Source of the DNA: Petrotoga mexicana DSM 14811
Lineage (GTDB): Bacteria > Thermotogota > Thermotogae > Petrotogales > Petrotogaceae
DNA length: 64,000 bases
Direction of reading: 5' to 3'
Assembly: GCF_002895565.1 (NCBI RefSeq)
Contig: NZ_AZRN01000021.1
Location: forward strand, 27,385 to 91,384
Made by a program: the position numbers and the translations under genes. This document shows, one piece after another, positions 34,979-45,413 of the stretch (the first letter of the stretch is position 1; every line of letters starts with the position of its first letter). The notes beneath the pieces were generated by a model. The model saw only the letters and a program-made list of their open reading frames with translations, was not told where the DNA came from and made no database searches.

Positions 34979-37321
34979 GTGAAAAAAAATTATAAAGCTC
35001 TATTCTTGTTGTTACTATTTATCTTGTCTGGGATTTATTCTTTAGCCTCTACTGTCCTAATTTTAAATTCGTATAATCCAGGTTTATCTTGGTCAGATAG
35101 GGAATTAGAGGGTATAAATTCAATTTTAGAAGATGAAGAAAGTATAAATATATATGTAGAATATCTTGATAGCAAAAGGTTTGGTGATGATAATAGCTTA
35201 AACATATTCAAAGAGTACTTTGAAAGAAAATTTGGTGGTTTTACATTTGATGTCGTTATTGCACTGGATAATAACGCTTTTGATTTTGTTTTATCTAATT
35301 ATGAATCACTTTTTTTGGGGATTCCTATAGTATATACTGGGATCAATTACTATCAAGAATACGATTTGAGTAAATTAGACTTTGTAAGCGGTATCGTAGA
35401 GATTCATGATATAAAAGAAACATTAGAATTAGCTCTAGATCTTCATCCAACCACAAAGAATGTTTATGTAGTTGTTGATAATCAGACAAAAACAGGTGAG
35501 CTTTTTAAGCAAGAAGTGGAAAATGATATAACACCTCAATTTAAGGGTATTAATTTTATCTTTCTTACAGATTCATTGGATCAAATAAAACAAGAGCTCG
35601 ATACACCTTTGAAAAACTCGATAGCGCTTCTTTTGGCTTTTAGTAAAGATATTTATGGAAATTTTTATGATTATACCCAAGTAGAAGAATATATGGGAGA
35701 ATTTGAGAAGCTTCCCATTTATACTACCTCAAGCGTTTACATGGGCAACAACGTAGTAGGAGGTAAAATTACCAGCGCATACGATCAAGGGCGGAAAGCT
35801 GGAGAGATAGCAATAGACTTATTAAGCGGAGTTGATATTAAAGAGTTGCCAAGAATTTACTTCCCAGATAATAAATACGTTTTTAACTTTCCTGCCTTAG
35901 AAAGATTTGGTATTTCAATCAAGAGCCTACCAGTAAATTCAACAATCCAGAACAAACCTCCTTCTTTTTATGAAAATTACCCTATTATTTTTTGGATAAT
36001 AATGATTCTAGTGCCTTTTTCCATTATATTTATATATATTCTAAGAGAAGATAATTTAAAACTTTACTCTCTTTTGAATGAATTAAATGAGGCAAAGGAA
36101 GAAGCTCAAAGTTATAATGAAGAACTTACCGCAGCAAATGAACAATTAACCTCCTACAACGAAGAGTTGATGTCACAAAATGAGGAAATAGAGAGTAGTT
36201 ATCAGGAGATAGAACAACTGAATAATAAAATAATACATCTATTGGAAATTATCTCAGAAGTAGGAGATGAAAAGGTAAAAGTTAAAGATTTTTTTCAGAA
36301 ATTTTTAAATACTTTAATCATAGAAATCCCAGAAGCTGATTATGGCAGTGCCTCGATAATAGAAGGAGATAGTTGGAGATTTTTAGCTACGTTGGGTCAT
36401 GATATTAACGGTTTAAAAAGTTTAGACCTTAAAAAAAGTTATGCTTTTATCGTTGAAGAATCTAAGGTACTTGATAGCGTACTTTCATTGGATGAAGAAA
36501 GAATGCCTAAAGATGTATTAAACTTAATGTACAAATTTACCAAACCAATAAAATTTACTCTACTAAAAACAATAAAAATAGATGAAAACCGGGATTTGAA
36601 TATTTCACTTGACATTAAAAAAGGTAGCGATGAGAATTTTTCTGAAGAATCAGTTAAATTTTTTGATTCCTTGTTAAATGTGGCAAAAATGTTTTTTGTC
36701 AACAGATTAAGAACGCAAGAGATTAAAAATGCTTATACAACCTTTGCAAGCAAGCTTTCAATATTAGCAGAATCACACGATGAAAACAGTAAGAAACATA
36801 TTTACCGTGTGAGTGAATTATCTGCTTTTTTTGCCGAAAAATTAGATTTACCCAAAGAACAAGTTGAAAAGATAAGAGACTTTTCTTCCCTTCACGATGT
36901 GGGGAAACTTTTTGTTCCTGCCGAGATACTAAACAAACCTGGTAAACTAAACGAAAAAGAATGGGAAGAAGTAAGGAAACATCCGCTATATGCCGATAAT
37001 TTGTTGGATGATCCATATTTTGAAACAGCAAGAAAAATTGCCCTTTATCATCACGAACATTACGATGGCTCTGGGTATCCTTTCAGATTAAGGGGTGAAC
37101 AGATCCCCATTGAAGCTCAGATTGTTGGCTTAGTAGATGTATACGATGCATTGAGATCAAAAAGAAGTTATAAAAAAGCTTTCTCGCATAGAGAGGCTAT
37201 TGAAGTATTGTTACACGGGGATAACAGAACAAAACCAGAACATTTTAACCCAAAACTCTTAGAAATATTGAAAAGATACGAAAAAGACATAGAAGAAATG
37301 TATAAAAACTATGAAGAATAA
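34979..37321 (+). CDS. Membrane sensor with ABC-binding-protein-like domain and HD-GYP phosphodiesterase
   Basis: A 780-residue multidomain protein. It has a signal or membrane helix at about 5-23, then a periplasmic region resembling the ABC substrate-binding family PF04392 (about 25-320; LILNSYNPGLSWSDRELEG), a transmembrane helix near 337-356, a coiled coil (about 365-425), a GAF-like region (about 440-590), and a C-terminal HD-GYP domain. The catalytic motifs HDVGK and HHEHYDGSGYP are intact, so hydrolysis of cyclic di-GMP is expected. It starts at GTG behind TAGGAGGT. A periplasmic ligand probably controls the phosphodiesterase; the ligand is unknown. Confidence 0.88.
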   Translation: MKKNYKALFLLLLFILSGIYSLASTVLILNSYNPGLSWSDRELEGINSILEDEESINIYVEYLDSKRFGDDNSLNIFKEYFERKFGGFTFDVVIALDNNAFDFVLSNYESLFLGIPIVYTGINYYQEYDLSKLDFVSGIVEIHDIKETLELALDLHPTTKNVYVVVDNQTKTGELFKQEVENDITPQFKGINFIFLTDSLDQIKQELDTPLKNSIALLLAFSKDIYGNFYDYTQVEEYMGEFEKLPIYTTSSVYMGNNVVGGKITSAYDQGRKAGEIAIDLLSGVDIKELPRIYFPDNKYVFNFPALERFGISIKSLPVNSTIQNKPPSFYENYPIIFWIIMILVPFSIIFIYILREDNLKLYSLLNELNEAKEEAQSYNEELTAANEQLTSYNEELMSQNEEIESSYQEIEQLNNKIIHLLEIISEVGDEKVKVKDFFQKFLNTLIIEIPEADYGSASIIEGDSWRFLATLGHDINGLKSLDLKKSYAFIVEESKVLDSVLSLDEERMPKDVLNLMYKFTKPIKFTLLKTIKIDENRDLNISLDIKKGSDENFSEESVKFFDSLLNVAKMFFVNRLRTQEIKNAYTTFASKLSILAESHDENSKKHIYRVSELSAFFAEKLDLPKEQVEKIRDFSSLHDVGKLFVPAEILNKPGKLNEKEWEEVRKHPLYADNLLDDPYFETARKIALYHHEHYDGSGYPFRLRGEQIPIEAQIVGLVDVYDALRSKRSYKKAFSHREAIEVLLHGDNRTKPEHFNPKLLEILKRYEKDIEEMYKNYEE

Positions 37322-37347
37322 AAAAATTTTTAATCGGAGGTGCTAAA

Positions 37348-38229
37348 ATGGAAAAATCAAAAATCGACTCAAAAACAAAAAAACATTTATTAAATTTCCA
37401 AAAGGCCGAGATAACGGAACATATGATTTATAAAAGGTTAGCTGGATCTACTAAAGATCCTAAAAATAAAAAAGTCTTAGAAAGCATAGCGAATGAAGAA
37501 TTAAAACATCACGATTTTTGGAAAAGTTATACGAACGAAGATGTAAAACCAAATTACATAAAAGTTATATTCTATTTCATTCTTTCTAAAATACTTGGAT
37601 TAACCTTCAGTTTGAAGCTTATGGAAAAGGGTGAAGAAAGGGCTCAGATCTCCTACGAAGATGTTTCCGGCGTAGTCCCAGAAGCAAAACAGATTGAGGA
37701 AGAAGAAGATAAGCATGAACAGGAACTTTTAGGAATGATAGAAGAAGAAAGATTGAATTATGTGGGATCGATTGTGCTGGGTTTAAACGATGCATTGGTC
37801 GAATTGACTGGTGCATTAGCTGGTTTGACCTTTGCCCTTCAAAACGGAATAATAATAGCTACATCTGGATTAATAACAGGGATAGCTGCATCATTGTCAA
37901 TGGCGGCATCCGAGTATCTATCAAAAAGAGCAGAAAACGATGAAAGAGCATTAAAATCAGCAGCTTACACGGGAATCGCATATATAATTACCGTATTTTT
38001 TTTAATTCTTCCTTATTTGTTAATGCCAAATAAATATTTTTTAAGTTTAATTATAACTTTACTAACAGCTGTTATAATAATATTAGTTTTCAATTTTTAT
38101 ATCTCTGTAGCAAAGGATCTAAACTTCAAAAGTAGATTTCTTGAAATGGCAGGGATAAGTTTAGGTGTTGCAGGATTAACCTTTTTTATAGGCTTCATCG
38201 TTAGAATCACCTTGGGCGTTTCAATTTAA
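37348..38229 (+). CDS. Ferritin-like domain fused to a VIT-family iron/manganese transporter
   Basis: The N-terminal about 140 residues form a rubrerythrin-like four-helix ferritin domain with Glu/His ligands ([35 protein letters not shown]). The C-terminal half is a VIT1/CCC1-type transporter ([21 protein letters not shown]) with five predicted helices. MbfA-type proteins of this architecture export iron and protect against metal and peroxide stress. The length is 293 residues. The start is ATG behind TCGGAGGTG. Confidence 0.88.
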   Translation: MEKSKIDSKTKKHLLNFQKAEITEHMIYKRLAGSTKDPKNKKVLESIANEELKHHDFWKSYTNEDVKPNYIKVIFYFILSKILGLTFSLKLMEKGEERAQISYEDVSGVVPEAKQIEEEEDKHEQELLGMIEEERLNYVGSIVLGLNDALVELTGALAGLTFALQNGIIIATSGLITGIAASLSMAASEYLSKRAENDERALKSAAYTGIAYIITVFFLILPYLLMPNKYFLSLIITLLTAVIIILVFNFYISVAKDLNFKSRFLEMAGISLGVAGLTFFIGFIVRITLGVSI

Positions 38230-38260
38230 CCTGATACATATTTCAAAGGGGGAGTTTGCA

Positions 38261-40330
38261 TTGAAAAGAATCAGCACCAAGATTATTTTATCTTCAACCT
38301 TGTTGGTGATCGTCTTGGTAACCGTTATAAGTTTTGTATCAATTTTCAGATCCACTTCTCTTTTAGAAGAATACTCACTAAGCGGGGTAGAAAATTTAAC
38401 TGCGAGTCTTGCATCTGATCTAGTTTCACAAATAAGTATTATCGAAATAGTCGTGGATAATTATAGTGACTCTGCCTTTTTGGGATTTGATCCTTTTATA
38501 GCAAGTTTTTCTAATGCTGAAGTGATAAAGTTTTTGGATAGAGCTAAGGATGTACCCAAGAATTTTTCGCAAAAAATAGAAGGTAATGCAACCTCTTTTA
38601 TAGTTTTCAATCCAGATATGTTAAGGACAAAAGAATTGTACTCCCTTTACTACATTGAAGGCGAAGATAAAAGTTTAGAAAATGAATATATAAAATTAGA
38701 CGATACTTTTAACCTGGAAAATAAAAAATATCAGTGGTTTTTTGAAGCAAGGGACAAAGGTGAAGGTGTTTGGACCGATATATACTTTGACGAATATTTA
38801 CAGACTAACGTAATTACTTATTCTGTTCCTTATTTCGATCCAGAAGATGGGACTTTTGTTGGTGTTGCTGGGATGAGTTTTCCATTGGAATATTTTGCCA
38901 ACCTCATTCAAAAAGATTTAGGATACGAAAAAGCATATGCCTACTTAGTAGATGATAATTTTAATGTAATTTCTCATCCTCTTTATGAATCTGGAAAGAG
39001 TATAGAAGGTGAAATAACAGATTACTTAGAAACAATAAGCTCCAATACAGAAGGGACTTTTGTAGAAAGACTAAATGGCGAAGAGTTTTTAACGAGTTAT
39101 TCCAAGCTATCCAATGGCTGGATTTTGTTCCTAAATTTACCTCAGAGTGAAATATACAGTGAGATAAATAGTTTAACGTTGCTTATAATCCTAATAACCA
39201 TAATAGGAGTTATTGTAGCAATAGTAGTCGCCTACTTTGTTGGAAAAGGTATTTCAAAACCAATAAAAGATTTTTCAAACGTTTTATTAAAATTCGGGGA
39301 AGGAAATTTGGATGTAAAATTCGAAAGCAAGTCCAAAGACGAAGTGGGTGAAATGGCTAAATCGTTCAGTAAGATGCGAGATAACTTAAAAGATACGATT
39401 GAAAGCATAAAAGATGTTTCTAACAGAGTTGAAACATCTTCAAAAGAATTAAAAGAAACCTCGCAAAAATTCAAAAATTCGGCAGAAGAAGTTCTCGACG
39501 AAGCAAAAAATATAGAGTTAATTTCGGAAGATAGTGCCTCTTCAGTTGAAGAGATTACATCCGGTATTGAAGAAATTGCCTCTTCAGCACAAAGTTTATC
39601 TTCCGCTGCACAAGAGTTATCCAATTCAGCTGAAATGACACAAAGCCAAGCTAATATAGGAATGGAAAGTATTCACAATATAGTAAAGAAAATAGAAGTT
39701 GGTGTAGAGCAATCCAAGGAAGCAGAAGAAAATGTTTCAAAACTTTTGGAAAAAGCAGAAAATATTGAAAATATTATTCAAACTATAAATTCCATAACCG
39801 AACAGACGAACCTGTTAGCGCTGAACGCAGCGATAGAAGCTGCAAGGGCTGGAGAAGCGGGAAGAGGATTCGCTGTTGTAGCAGATGAAATAAGAAAATT
39901 GGCAGAAGAAAGTGGTAAAGCAACGGACAAAATCGGCAACATTTTAGAGGACCTAAAAAAAGGTACAAACAATGTTAACGATGTAACCAATAAAACCGTA
40001 AATACTATTGCAGAAATAAATGATGAAGCCCTCAAGGTTCGAGAACAATTTGAAGGTATATTAGGTGAGATAAACGGGATGATTTCAGGGGTAGAAAACG
40101 TAACTGCTAGTTCGCAAGAGCAAAGTGCCAGTACGCAAGAGATGAGTTCTTCTATGGAAAGAATAGCTAGAACGGTAAATGAAACTAGCGAAAAAATTAA
40201 AGAAATTAAGATGTTGATGCAAAGTCAGTCTGAAAACGCTGGTTCACTTAATGAAAGAGCTCAAGAATTAGAAAAACTTTCTCAAAATCTCAACTCAGCC
40301 ATTTCAAAATTCAAAATGAGTGTTGAATAA
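38261..40330 (+). CDS. Methyl-accepting chemotaxis protein
   Basis: A 689-residue transmembrane chemoreceptor. A helix at about 8-28 is followed by a periplasmic double-Cache-type sensor (about 35-290), a second helix (about 300-325), a HAMP domain, and a long cytoplasmic coiled coil. The hairpin tip that contacts CheA and CheW is intact ([19 protein letters not shown]). It starts at TTG behind AAGGGGGAG. The ligand is unknown. Confidence 0.95.
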   Translation: MKRISTKIILSSTLLVIVLVTVISFVSIFRSTSLLEEYSLSGVENLTASLASDLVSQISIIEIVVDNYSDSAFLGFDPFIASFSNAEVIKFLDRAKDVPKNFSQKIEGNATSFIVFNPDMLRTKELYSLYYIEGEDKSLENEYIKLDDTFNLENKKYQWFFEARDKGEGVWTDIYFDEYLQTNVITYSVPYFDPEDGTFVGVAGMSFPLEYFANLIQKDLGYEKAYAYLVDDNFNVISHPLYESGKSIEGEITDYLETISSNTEGTFVERLNGEEFLTSYSKLSNGWILFLNLPQSEIYSEINSLTLLIILITIIGVIVAIVVAYFVGKGISKPIKDFSNVLLKFGEGNLDVKFESKSKDEVGEMAKSFSKMRDNLKDTIESIKDVSNRVETSSKELKETSQKFKNSAEEVLDEAKNIELISEDSASSVEEITSGIEEIASSAQSLSSAAQELSNSAEMTQSQANIGMESIHNIVKKIEVGVEQSKEAEENVSKLLEKAENIENIIQTINSITEQTNLLALNAAIEAARAGEAGRGFAVVADEIRKLAEESGKATDKIGNILEDLKKGTNNVNDVTNKTVNTIAEINDEALKVREQFEGILGEINGMISGVENVTASSQEQSASTQEMSSSMERIARTVNETSEKIKEIKMLMQSQSENAGSLNERAQELEKLSQNLNSAISKFKMSVE

Positions 40331-40349
40331 GATATCTTAGAAATAAATG

Positions 40350-40427
40350 TGGGTAGGAAGCGAAGCAAAAGGGGTAAAGTCTCCTTTATCCTCATGGGTG
40401 GGAAGCGGGGCGAAGGGGCGCTAAAAC
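40350..40427 (+). repeat. GC-rich intergenic repeat, copy E
   Basis: The left part GTGGGTAGGAAGCGAAGC is followed by CTCCTTTATCCTCATG and the four-G-tract core GGGTGGGAAGCGGGG…AAGGGG, ending in CGCTAAAA. It lies 20 bases after the chemoreceptor gene, in the same orientation. Confidence 0.85.
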
Positions 40428-40431
40428 AGGT

Positions 40432-40446
40432 TTTAGAGGTTCTAAA
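40432..40446. promoter_or_regulatory. Palindrome matching the pectin-locus operator candidates
   Basis: TTTAGA-GGT-TCTAAA lies directly after repeat copy E and 36 bases before the following gene. The flanks (ACAGG…AAAG…ACTAAA) also match the element before eda. The next gene has no obvious pectin role, so this could be either a shared operator or another small repeat. Confidence 0.4.
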
Positions 40447-40481
40447 GACTAAATAGAAAACAAGAGGGAGGAAAAAATAAA

Positions 40482-41723
40482 ATAAAGAAATTATCAATTA
40501 TCCTCAACTTTTTGATTTTAGTTGCTTTATTCACCTTTGGAGAAACAACGATAAGTGTAAAAAGTCCTTTAGATGTTTATACTGAAATCTATGAAACTGT
40601 GCCTTTTTATCGATTTGTAAACTCTACAGAAGGAATAGGGCAGGATTATATCAAAGAATTACTTTCAACGACGTTAGAATCTACGAATACAAATATTCAG
40701 AATTTTTTAAATGCTCCGATGGTATTTTATTCGGATAAAGACTATTCGTTCGGCGAATTATTTAATCCGAACTATTTTAACCTTCTATTTGACATGATCG
40801 TTAATTCGAAAAGTATTGCCATATACTCTGCCGAATACGAAGTTTTCGATGAAATCTTTACAAAGATCTTTGGTGCTAATAAAGTAAGCAATGACCTATA
40901 CACCTTAGAAGAAAAAAATTTTGCTGTTCAAAAAAATGATGAGGGCATCTTTCTGAACATGGAACCGACAACCTATAATAATAATTCAAAGGGTTTAGTA
41001 TCTGGCTCGCTGGAAAATATTTTAAATGAAAATAAACCGTGGGATTTTTACATTACCGTTGAATCGAGAACCTTAAAGGCAACATTTGAGTCTAAAGACT
41101 ATAGAGGTACCAAGAAAAATTTTGATTTGACACTTTTGGAAAACAAGAAATTGTTTGGAGAAGTTTTGAACATACAAATGTTAAATAAAAACGATTTTCA
41201 ATCGTATTTTGAAAAATTTTTAACCCCTTTGGACGAGGAAAGCATAAATGTTATAGGATTTATCGCCAATATTATCAAAGAAGAAGAGTTTATAGCCGTT
41301 AGTTCACAAAGCATAAGTAATAACGAACTAAACTTATTCTTTGAAGCATCAATTGATACTTCAAAGCTCAAAGAATTTGCAGAAGCACGAAATCTGGAAG
41401 AAGGAAAGATTGGAACTTATAATTATTATCTTTGGTCTAATCAAAGTGTAGAAAACCAAGTTTACCTTTATTTTGTAGAAGATGAATTCATATTTTCAAA
41501 CGTTTTACCCGATAAGATGCATGTCTATTTGTCGGAAATATCTCGATTTAAAAACACAAAATATTATAGAGAAATTGAAAGAAAAGAAGAACTCGATAAT
41601 CTATTAATTTTAGATATTTCAAATTACTTATCAAAGAATTTTTATGGTTCTTTAGATAGCTGGTTAATAAAAGAAGAATACGATAATGATGGGATGTATA
41701 CAGTAGAAATAAAAATAAGATAA
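40482..41723 (+). CDS. Exported hypothetical protein with probable ATA start
   Basis: I do not recognise this family. The frame opens without a canonical start before TTG 40512, but translation from ATA 40482 gives a complete signal peptide (KKLSIILNFLILVALFTFGE), ten bases behind GAGGGAGG. TTG 40512 would keep only half of it and has no ribosome binding site. The mature part, about 390 residues, is acidic, predicted alpha/beta, and contains no motif I can name. It lies between a chemoreceptor and secA. Confidence in the gene is high; confidence in the start codon is moderate. Confidence 0.7.
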   Translation: MKKLSIILNFLILVALFTFGETTISVKSPLDVYTEIYETVPFYRFVNSTEGIGQDYIKELLSTTLESTNTNIQNFLNAPMVFYSDKDYSFGELFNPNYFNLLFDMIVNSKSIAIYSAEYEVFDEIFTKIFGANKVSNDLYTLEEKNFAVQKNDEGIFLNMEPTTYNNNSKGLVSGSLENILNENKPWDFYITVESRTLKATFESKDYRGTKKNFDLTLLENKKLFGEVLNIQMLNKNDFQSYFEKFLTPLDEESINVIGFIANIIKEEEFIAVSSQSISNNELNLFFEASIDTSKLKEFAEARNLEEGKIGTYNYYLWSNQSVENQVYLYFVEDEFIFSNVLPDKMHVYLSEISRFKNTKYYREIERKEELDNLLILDISNYLSKNFYGSLDSWLIKEEYDNDGMYTVEIKIR

Positions 41724-41769
41724 AAAAATTATAGTTTAGAAAGTTTGATTCGAAAGGAGTGCATTATTT

Positions 41770-44244
41770 ATGCTTTTTGGACTGATAGACAAGAATAAAA
41801 GTTTACTTAAAAAATATTCAAAGATCGCAAATAAAATAAATGAATTGGAAGAAAGCGTGAAATCTCTCAGCGACACTGAATTATCTGGTAAGACCTTGGA
41901 ATTTAAAAACAGGTTAAAACAAGGTGAGAGTTTGGATGATATCTTACCCGAAGCCTTTGCTGTCGTAAGAGAAGCCTCACGAAGAACAGTAGGCATGCGG
42001 CATTTCGATGTACAGTTAATGGGAGGCATAGCTTTACATGAGGGTAAGATAACCGAGATGAAAACTGGGGAAGGAAAGACTTTAGTTGCAACCCTTCCAA
42101 TATATCTAAATGCCTTAACAGGAAAAAATGTTCATCTGGCTACACATAATGATTATCTGGCTAAAAGAGATGCGAATTGGATGGGACCGGTTTATGAGTA
42201 TCTAGGTTTGAGCGTAGGATACATTCAAGCCAACATGGACAAAGAAGATAGAAAAAAAGCGTATCAAGCTGATATAACTTACGGAACTGCTAATGAGTTT
42301 GGATTTGATTATTTAAGGGATAATTTAGTTTACGAAAATACCGACAAAGTTCAAAGAGGCCATTACTTTACAATAGTTGATGAAGCTGACTCCATTTTAA
42401 TAGATGAAGCAAGGACACCGTTAATCATTTCGGGTCCTTCGGATACTCCCTCCGAACTTTACAGAAGATTTGCCTCTTTGGCGAAGAGATTCATAGTCGA
42501 AAAAGATTACACTATCGATGAAAAACAAAAGACTTTGGCATTAACTGAAGAAGGGATAAGCAAGGCAGAAAAACTGTTATCCGTCGATAATTTATACGAT
42601 CCAAGCAACATTAAGTATTTGTTTCATCTTTTGAACGCCTTAAAAGCAATAAATTTTTTCAAAAGAGATAAAGATTATATCGTTCGCGATGGAGAAGTTG
42701 TCATCGTTGATGAATTTACAGGAAGATTGTTAGCTGGAAGAAGGTATTCAGAAGGATTGCACCAAGCTATAGAAGCAAAAGAAGGAGTAAAAATAAAAGA
42801 AGAGAGTGTAACCTTTGCCACAATAACTTTCCAAAATTATTTTAGGATGTACGAAAAATTATCAGGTATGACTGGAACTGCGAAAACTGAGGAAGACGAG
42901 TTCAAAGCGATCTACAACACGGAAGTTGTTGTTATCCCTACCAACGAACCTGTTATTAGGGAAGATAAAAACGATTTAATTTTTAAAACCCAAAAAGAAA
43001 AATATCAATCAATAATTGATGAAATAGAAAAGCGTAACCAAAAAGGTCAACCCGTATTAGTTGGAACTACATCCATTGAAAACAGTGAAATCATAAGTGA
43101 ACTACTGAAAAAAAGAGGAATAAAGCATGAAGTTTTGAATGCAAAATACCACGAACGGGAAGCAGAAATTATCGCTCATGCAGGAGAAAAAAACGCCGTT
43201 ACCATAGCCACGAATATGGCGGGTAGAGGTACCGATATTAAATTGGGAGAAGGGGTCAAAGAGCTTGGAGGTCTTTTTGTTTTAGGTACAGAAAGACATG
43301 AAAGCAGAAGAATAGACAACCAATTAATAGGAAGATCTGGTAGACAAGGGGATCCTGGTGAATCAAGATTTATTATCTCTTTTGAGGATGATGTATTACG
43401 ATTGTTCGGTGGGGACAGAATGAAAAACATGATGACCGCCTTAAAAATAGAAGAAGGTCAACCCATTGAACATAAAATGCTCAGTAAAGTTATTCGGGAT
43501 GCACAAAAGAAAATTGAAGGAATACACTTCTCGATAAGAAAAAGATTGTACGAATTCGACTCTGTAATGGACAAACAAAGATCTGTAATATACAACCATA
43601 GGGATTGGATCCTTGAACAAGGCAACTATGATGATCACATAAAAGAAATCTTTACGGATGTTGTGGAAAGAATAGTGGAATCCTCATGGGACGAAGTTGA
43701 AGAAAAATACAACAAAAGTAGTATTTCAGAAAAGTTGAAACAATATTTAATAATTTCTGACATAAAGGGGAACACGCGTGAGGAAATAGAGGATGAAATT
43801 TTTGATTTACTTTGGAAAAGATATCAATACAAAAAAGAAGAGTTTGGAGAAGATTTTAATAAAGTCGCAAAATTTGTTATGTTAAGAATAATAGATGAAA
43901 AATGGAGGCACCATTTAGATTCTATCGAAGCGCTAAAGGAAGCTGTAGGATTAAGATCGTATGGTCAAAAAGACCCTGTTATGGAATTTAAAAAAGAATC
44001 GTATATACTTTTTGACCAGATGGTTGACAGTATATATGACGAAATAGTCAATTATTTAATGAGAATAGCAAAAGTAGTTCCAGAAAAAGAAGAAAGGGAA
44101 GCAAAAAGAATATACGCCAGCTTGAACTTTGTACATAACAACGTATCAGCGGTTGATGAATCGAACGATAATGGGAGATCTAAAAGTAAAAATATCACTA
44201 AACCATCCAACAAGATTAAAAAAAGGTATAAAGTTAAGAGATAG
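41770..44244 (+). CDS. secA: Preprotein translocase ATPase SecA
   Basis: Motor ATPase of the Sec export pathway. Walker A is in MKTGEGKTLVAT (about residue 97), the DEAD-type Walker B region in VDEADSILIDEARTP (about 202), and the later helicase motif in GRSGRQGDPGESRF (about 523). The length is 824 residues; the C-terminal tail is basic (NKIKKRYKVKR) and lacks the zinc-binding SecB/lipid domain. The start is ATG behind GAAAGGAGTG. It is followed at once by prfB, a common secA-prfB arrangement. Confidence 0.97.
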   Translation: MLFGLIDKNKSLLKKYSKIANKINELEESVKSLSDTELSGKTLEFKNRLKQGESLDDILPEAFAVVREASRRTVGMRHFDVQLMGGIALHEGKITEMKTGEGKTLVATLPIYLNALTGKNVHLATHNDYLAKRDANWMGPVYEYLGLSVGYIQANMDKEDRKKAYQADITYGTANEFGFDYLRDNLVYENTDKVQRGHYFTIVDEADSILIDEARTPLIISGPSDTPSELYRRFASLAKRFIVEKDYTIDEKQKTLALTEEGISKAEKLLSVDNLYDPSNIKYLFHLLNALKAINFFKRDKDYIVRDGEVVIVDEFTGRLLAGRRYSEGLHQAIEAKEGVKIKEESVTFATITFQNYFRMYEKLSGMTGTAKTEEDEFKAIYNTEVVVIPTNEPVIREDKNDLIFKTQKEKYQSIIDEIEKRNQKGQPVLVGTTSIENSEIISELLKKRGIKHEVLNAKYHEREAEIIAHAGEKNAVTIATNMAGRGTDIKLGEGVKELGGLFVLGTERHESRRIDNQLIGRSGRQGDPGESRFIISFEDDVLRLFGGDRMKNMMTALKIEEGQPIEHKMLSKVIRDAQKKIEGIHFSIRKRLYEFDSVMDKQRSVIYNHRDWILEQGNYDDHIKEIFTDVVERIVESSWDEVEEKYNKSSISEKLKQYLIISDIKGNTREEIEDEIFDLLWKRYQYKKEEFGEDFNKVAKFVMLRIIDEKWRHHLDSIEALKEAVGLRSYGQKDPVMEFKKESYILFDQMVDSIYDEIVNYLMRIAKVVPEKEEREAKRIYASLNFVHNNVSAVDESNDNGRSKSKNITKPSNKIKKRYKVKR

Positions 44245-44274
44245 TAATTGAAACCATTTTTAAGAGGTGATCAG

Positions 44275-45375
44275 ATGATAGAGTACGAAACGAAGGTTAA
44301 AATAGATGAATTGAAAGAAAACTTTGAAGATTTAAAAGGAATTTTTGATATAGATAAAGCAGAAGAAGAAGTTAAAAAACTTGACAAAGAAATGATGGAG
44401 CCAAACTTTTGGAATGATCAGAATAGAGCCAAAAAGGTCTCCAAAATGGCACAAAATTTAAAAGATGAAATAGATGAATTCAAAAAATTGGAGAACGATT
44501 TTGAGGAATTAGAAATAGCGGTTGAATTATCAGAGGATGATCCATCAATGACCGCCCAAGTTGAAGCAATTTTAAAAGTTATTGAAAAAAAGATCGGTTC
44601 TTTTCGATTAAGGATGTTATTATCCGAAGAATATGATGACGCAAATGCATTTCTTAGCCTACATCCTGGTGCGGGAGGAACAGAATCGCAGGATTGGGCA
44701 TCTATGCTATTGAGGATGTACACTCGATGGGCAGATAAAAATAATTATGACATTGAAACTATAGACTTTCAAGAAGGAGACGAAGCAGGAATAAAAAGCG
44801 CAACCATAAAAATTTCAGGTCCCTATGCTTACGGTAAATTAAAGTATGAAAGTGGTGTACATCGACTAGTGAGAATTTCTCCATTTGACGCCAATGGAAG
44901 AAGGCACACTTCTTTTGCATCGATATCTGTGATGCCAGAATTTGATGAAAATGTTGAGATAGAAATAAATCCAGATGATCTGAAAATAGATACGTATAGA
45001 TCAGGTGGAGCAGGGGGCCAACATGTTAATAAAACAGATTCAGCAGTAAGGATTACTCATTTACCAACAGGTATAGTTGTAGCGGTACAAAACGAGCGTT
45101 CACAACATCAAAACAAAGCCACCGCTTTAAAAATTTTAAAGGCAAAATTATATGAGTTAGAACATCAGAAAAAATTAGAAGAAAGATTAAAATTACGTGG
45201 GGAAGTAAAGGATATTTCCTGGGGTAATCAGATTAGATCTTATGTTCTTTATCCATATACTTTAGTTAAAGACTTAAGAACAGAGTATGAAACCTCTAAC
45301 GCTCAAGCTGTATTGGATGGAGAAATAGATGAATTCATAGAAGAAGAACTGTTATTTTTTGCAAAATACAAGTGA
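44275..45375 (+). CDS. prfB: Peptide chain release factor 2
   Basis: Class I release factor that reads UGA and UAA. The GGQ hydrolysis motif lies in RSGGAGGQHVNKTDS, and the tripeptide SPF (VRISPFDANGRRH) identifies it as RF2 rather than RF1. It is 366 residues from ATG 44275 behind AGAGGTGATCAG; the in-frame TTG at 44248 lacks a ribosome binding site. The frame is uninterrupted, so the programmed +1 frameshift that autoregulates RF2 in many bacteria is absent. Confidence 0.96.
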   Translation: MIEYETKVKIDELKENFEDLKGIFDIDKAEEEVKKLDKEMMEPNFWNDQNRAKKVSKMAQNLKDEIDEFKKLENDFEELEIAVELSEDDPSMTAQVEAILKVIEKKIGSFRLRMLLSEEYDDANAFLSLHPGAGGTESQDWASMLLRMYTRWADKNNYDIETIDFQEGDEAGIKSATIKISGPYAYGKLKYESGVHRLVRISPFDANGRRHTSFASISVMPEFDENVEIEINPDDLKIDTYRSGGAGGQHVNKTDSAVRITHLPTGIVVAVQNERSQHQNKATALKILKAKLYELEHQKKLEERLKLRGEVKDISWGNQIRSYVLYPYTLVKDLRTEYETSNAQAVLDGEIDEFIEEELLFFAKYK

Positions 45376-45413
45376 TAAATTAATTTGTTTTTCAGCGAAA
45401 GAGGTGTATAATA

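Noticed and set aside
44248..44400. Programmed +1 frameshift in prfB
   Set aside because: The frame is continuous from ATG 44275 through the whole RF2 sequence, and no in-frame TGA or slippery CTTTGA is present in the N-terminal region.
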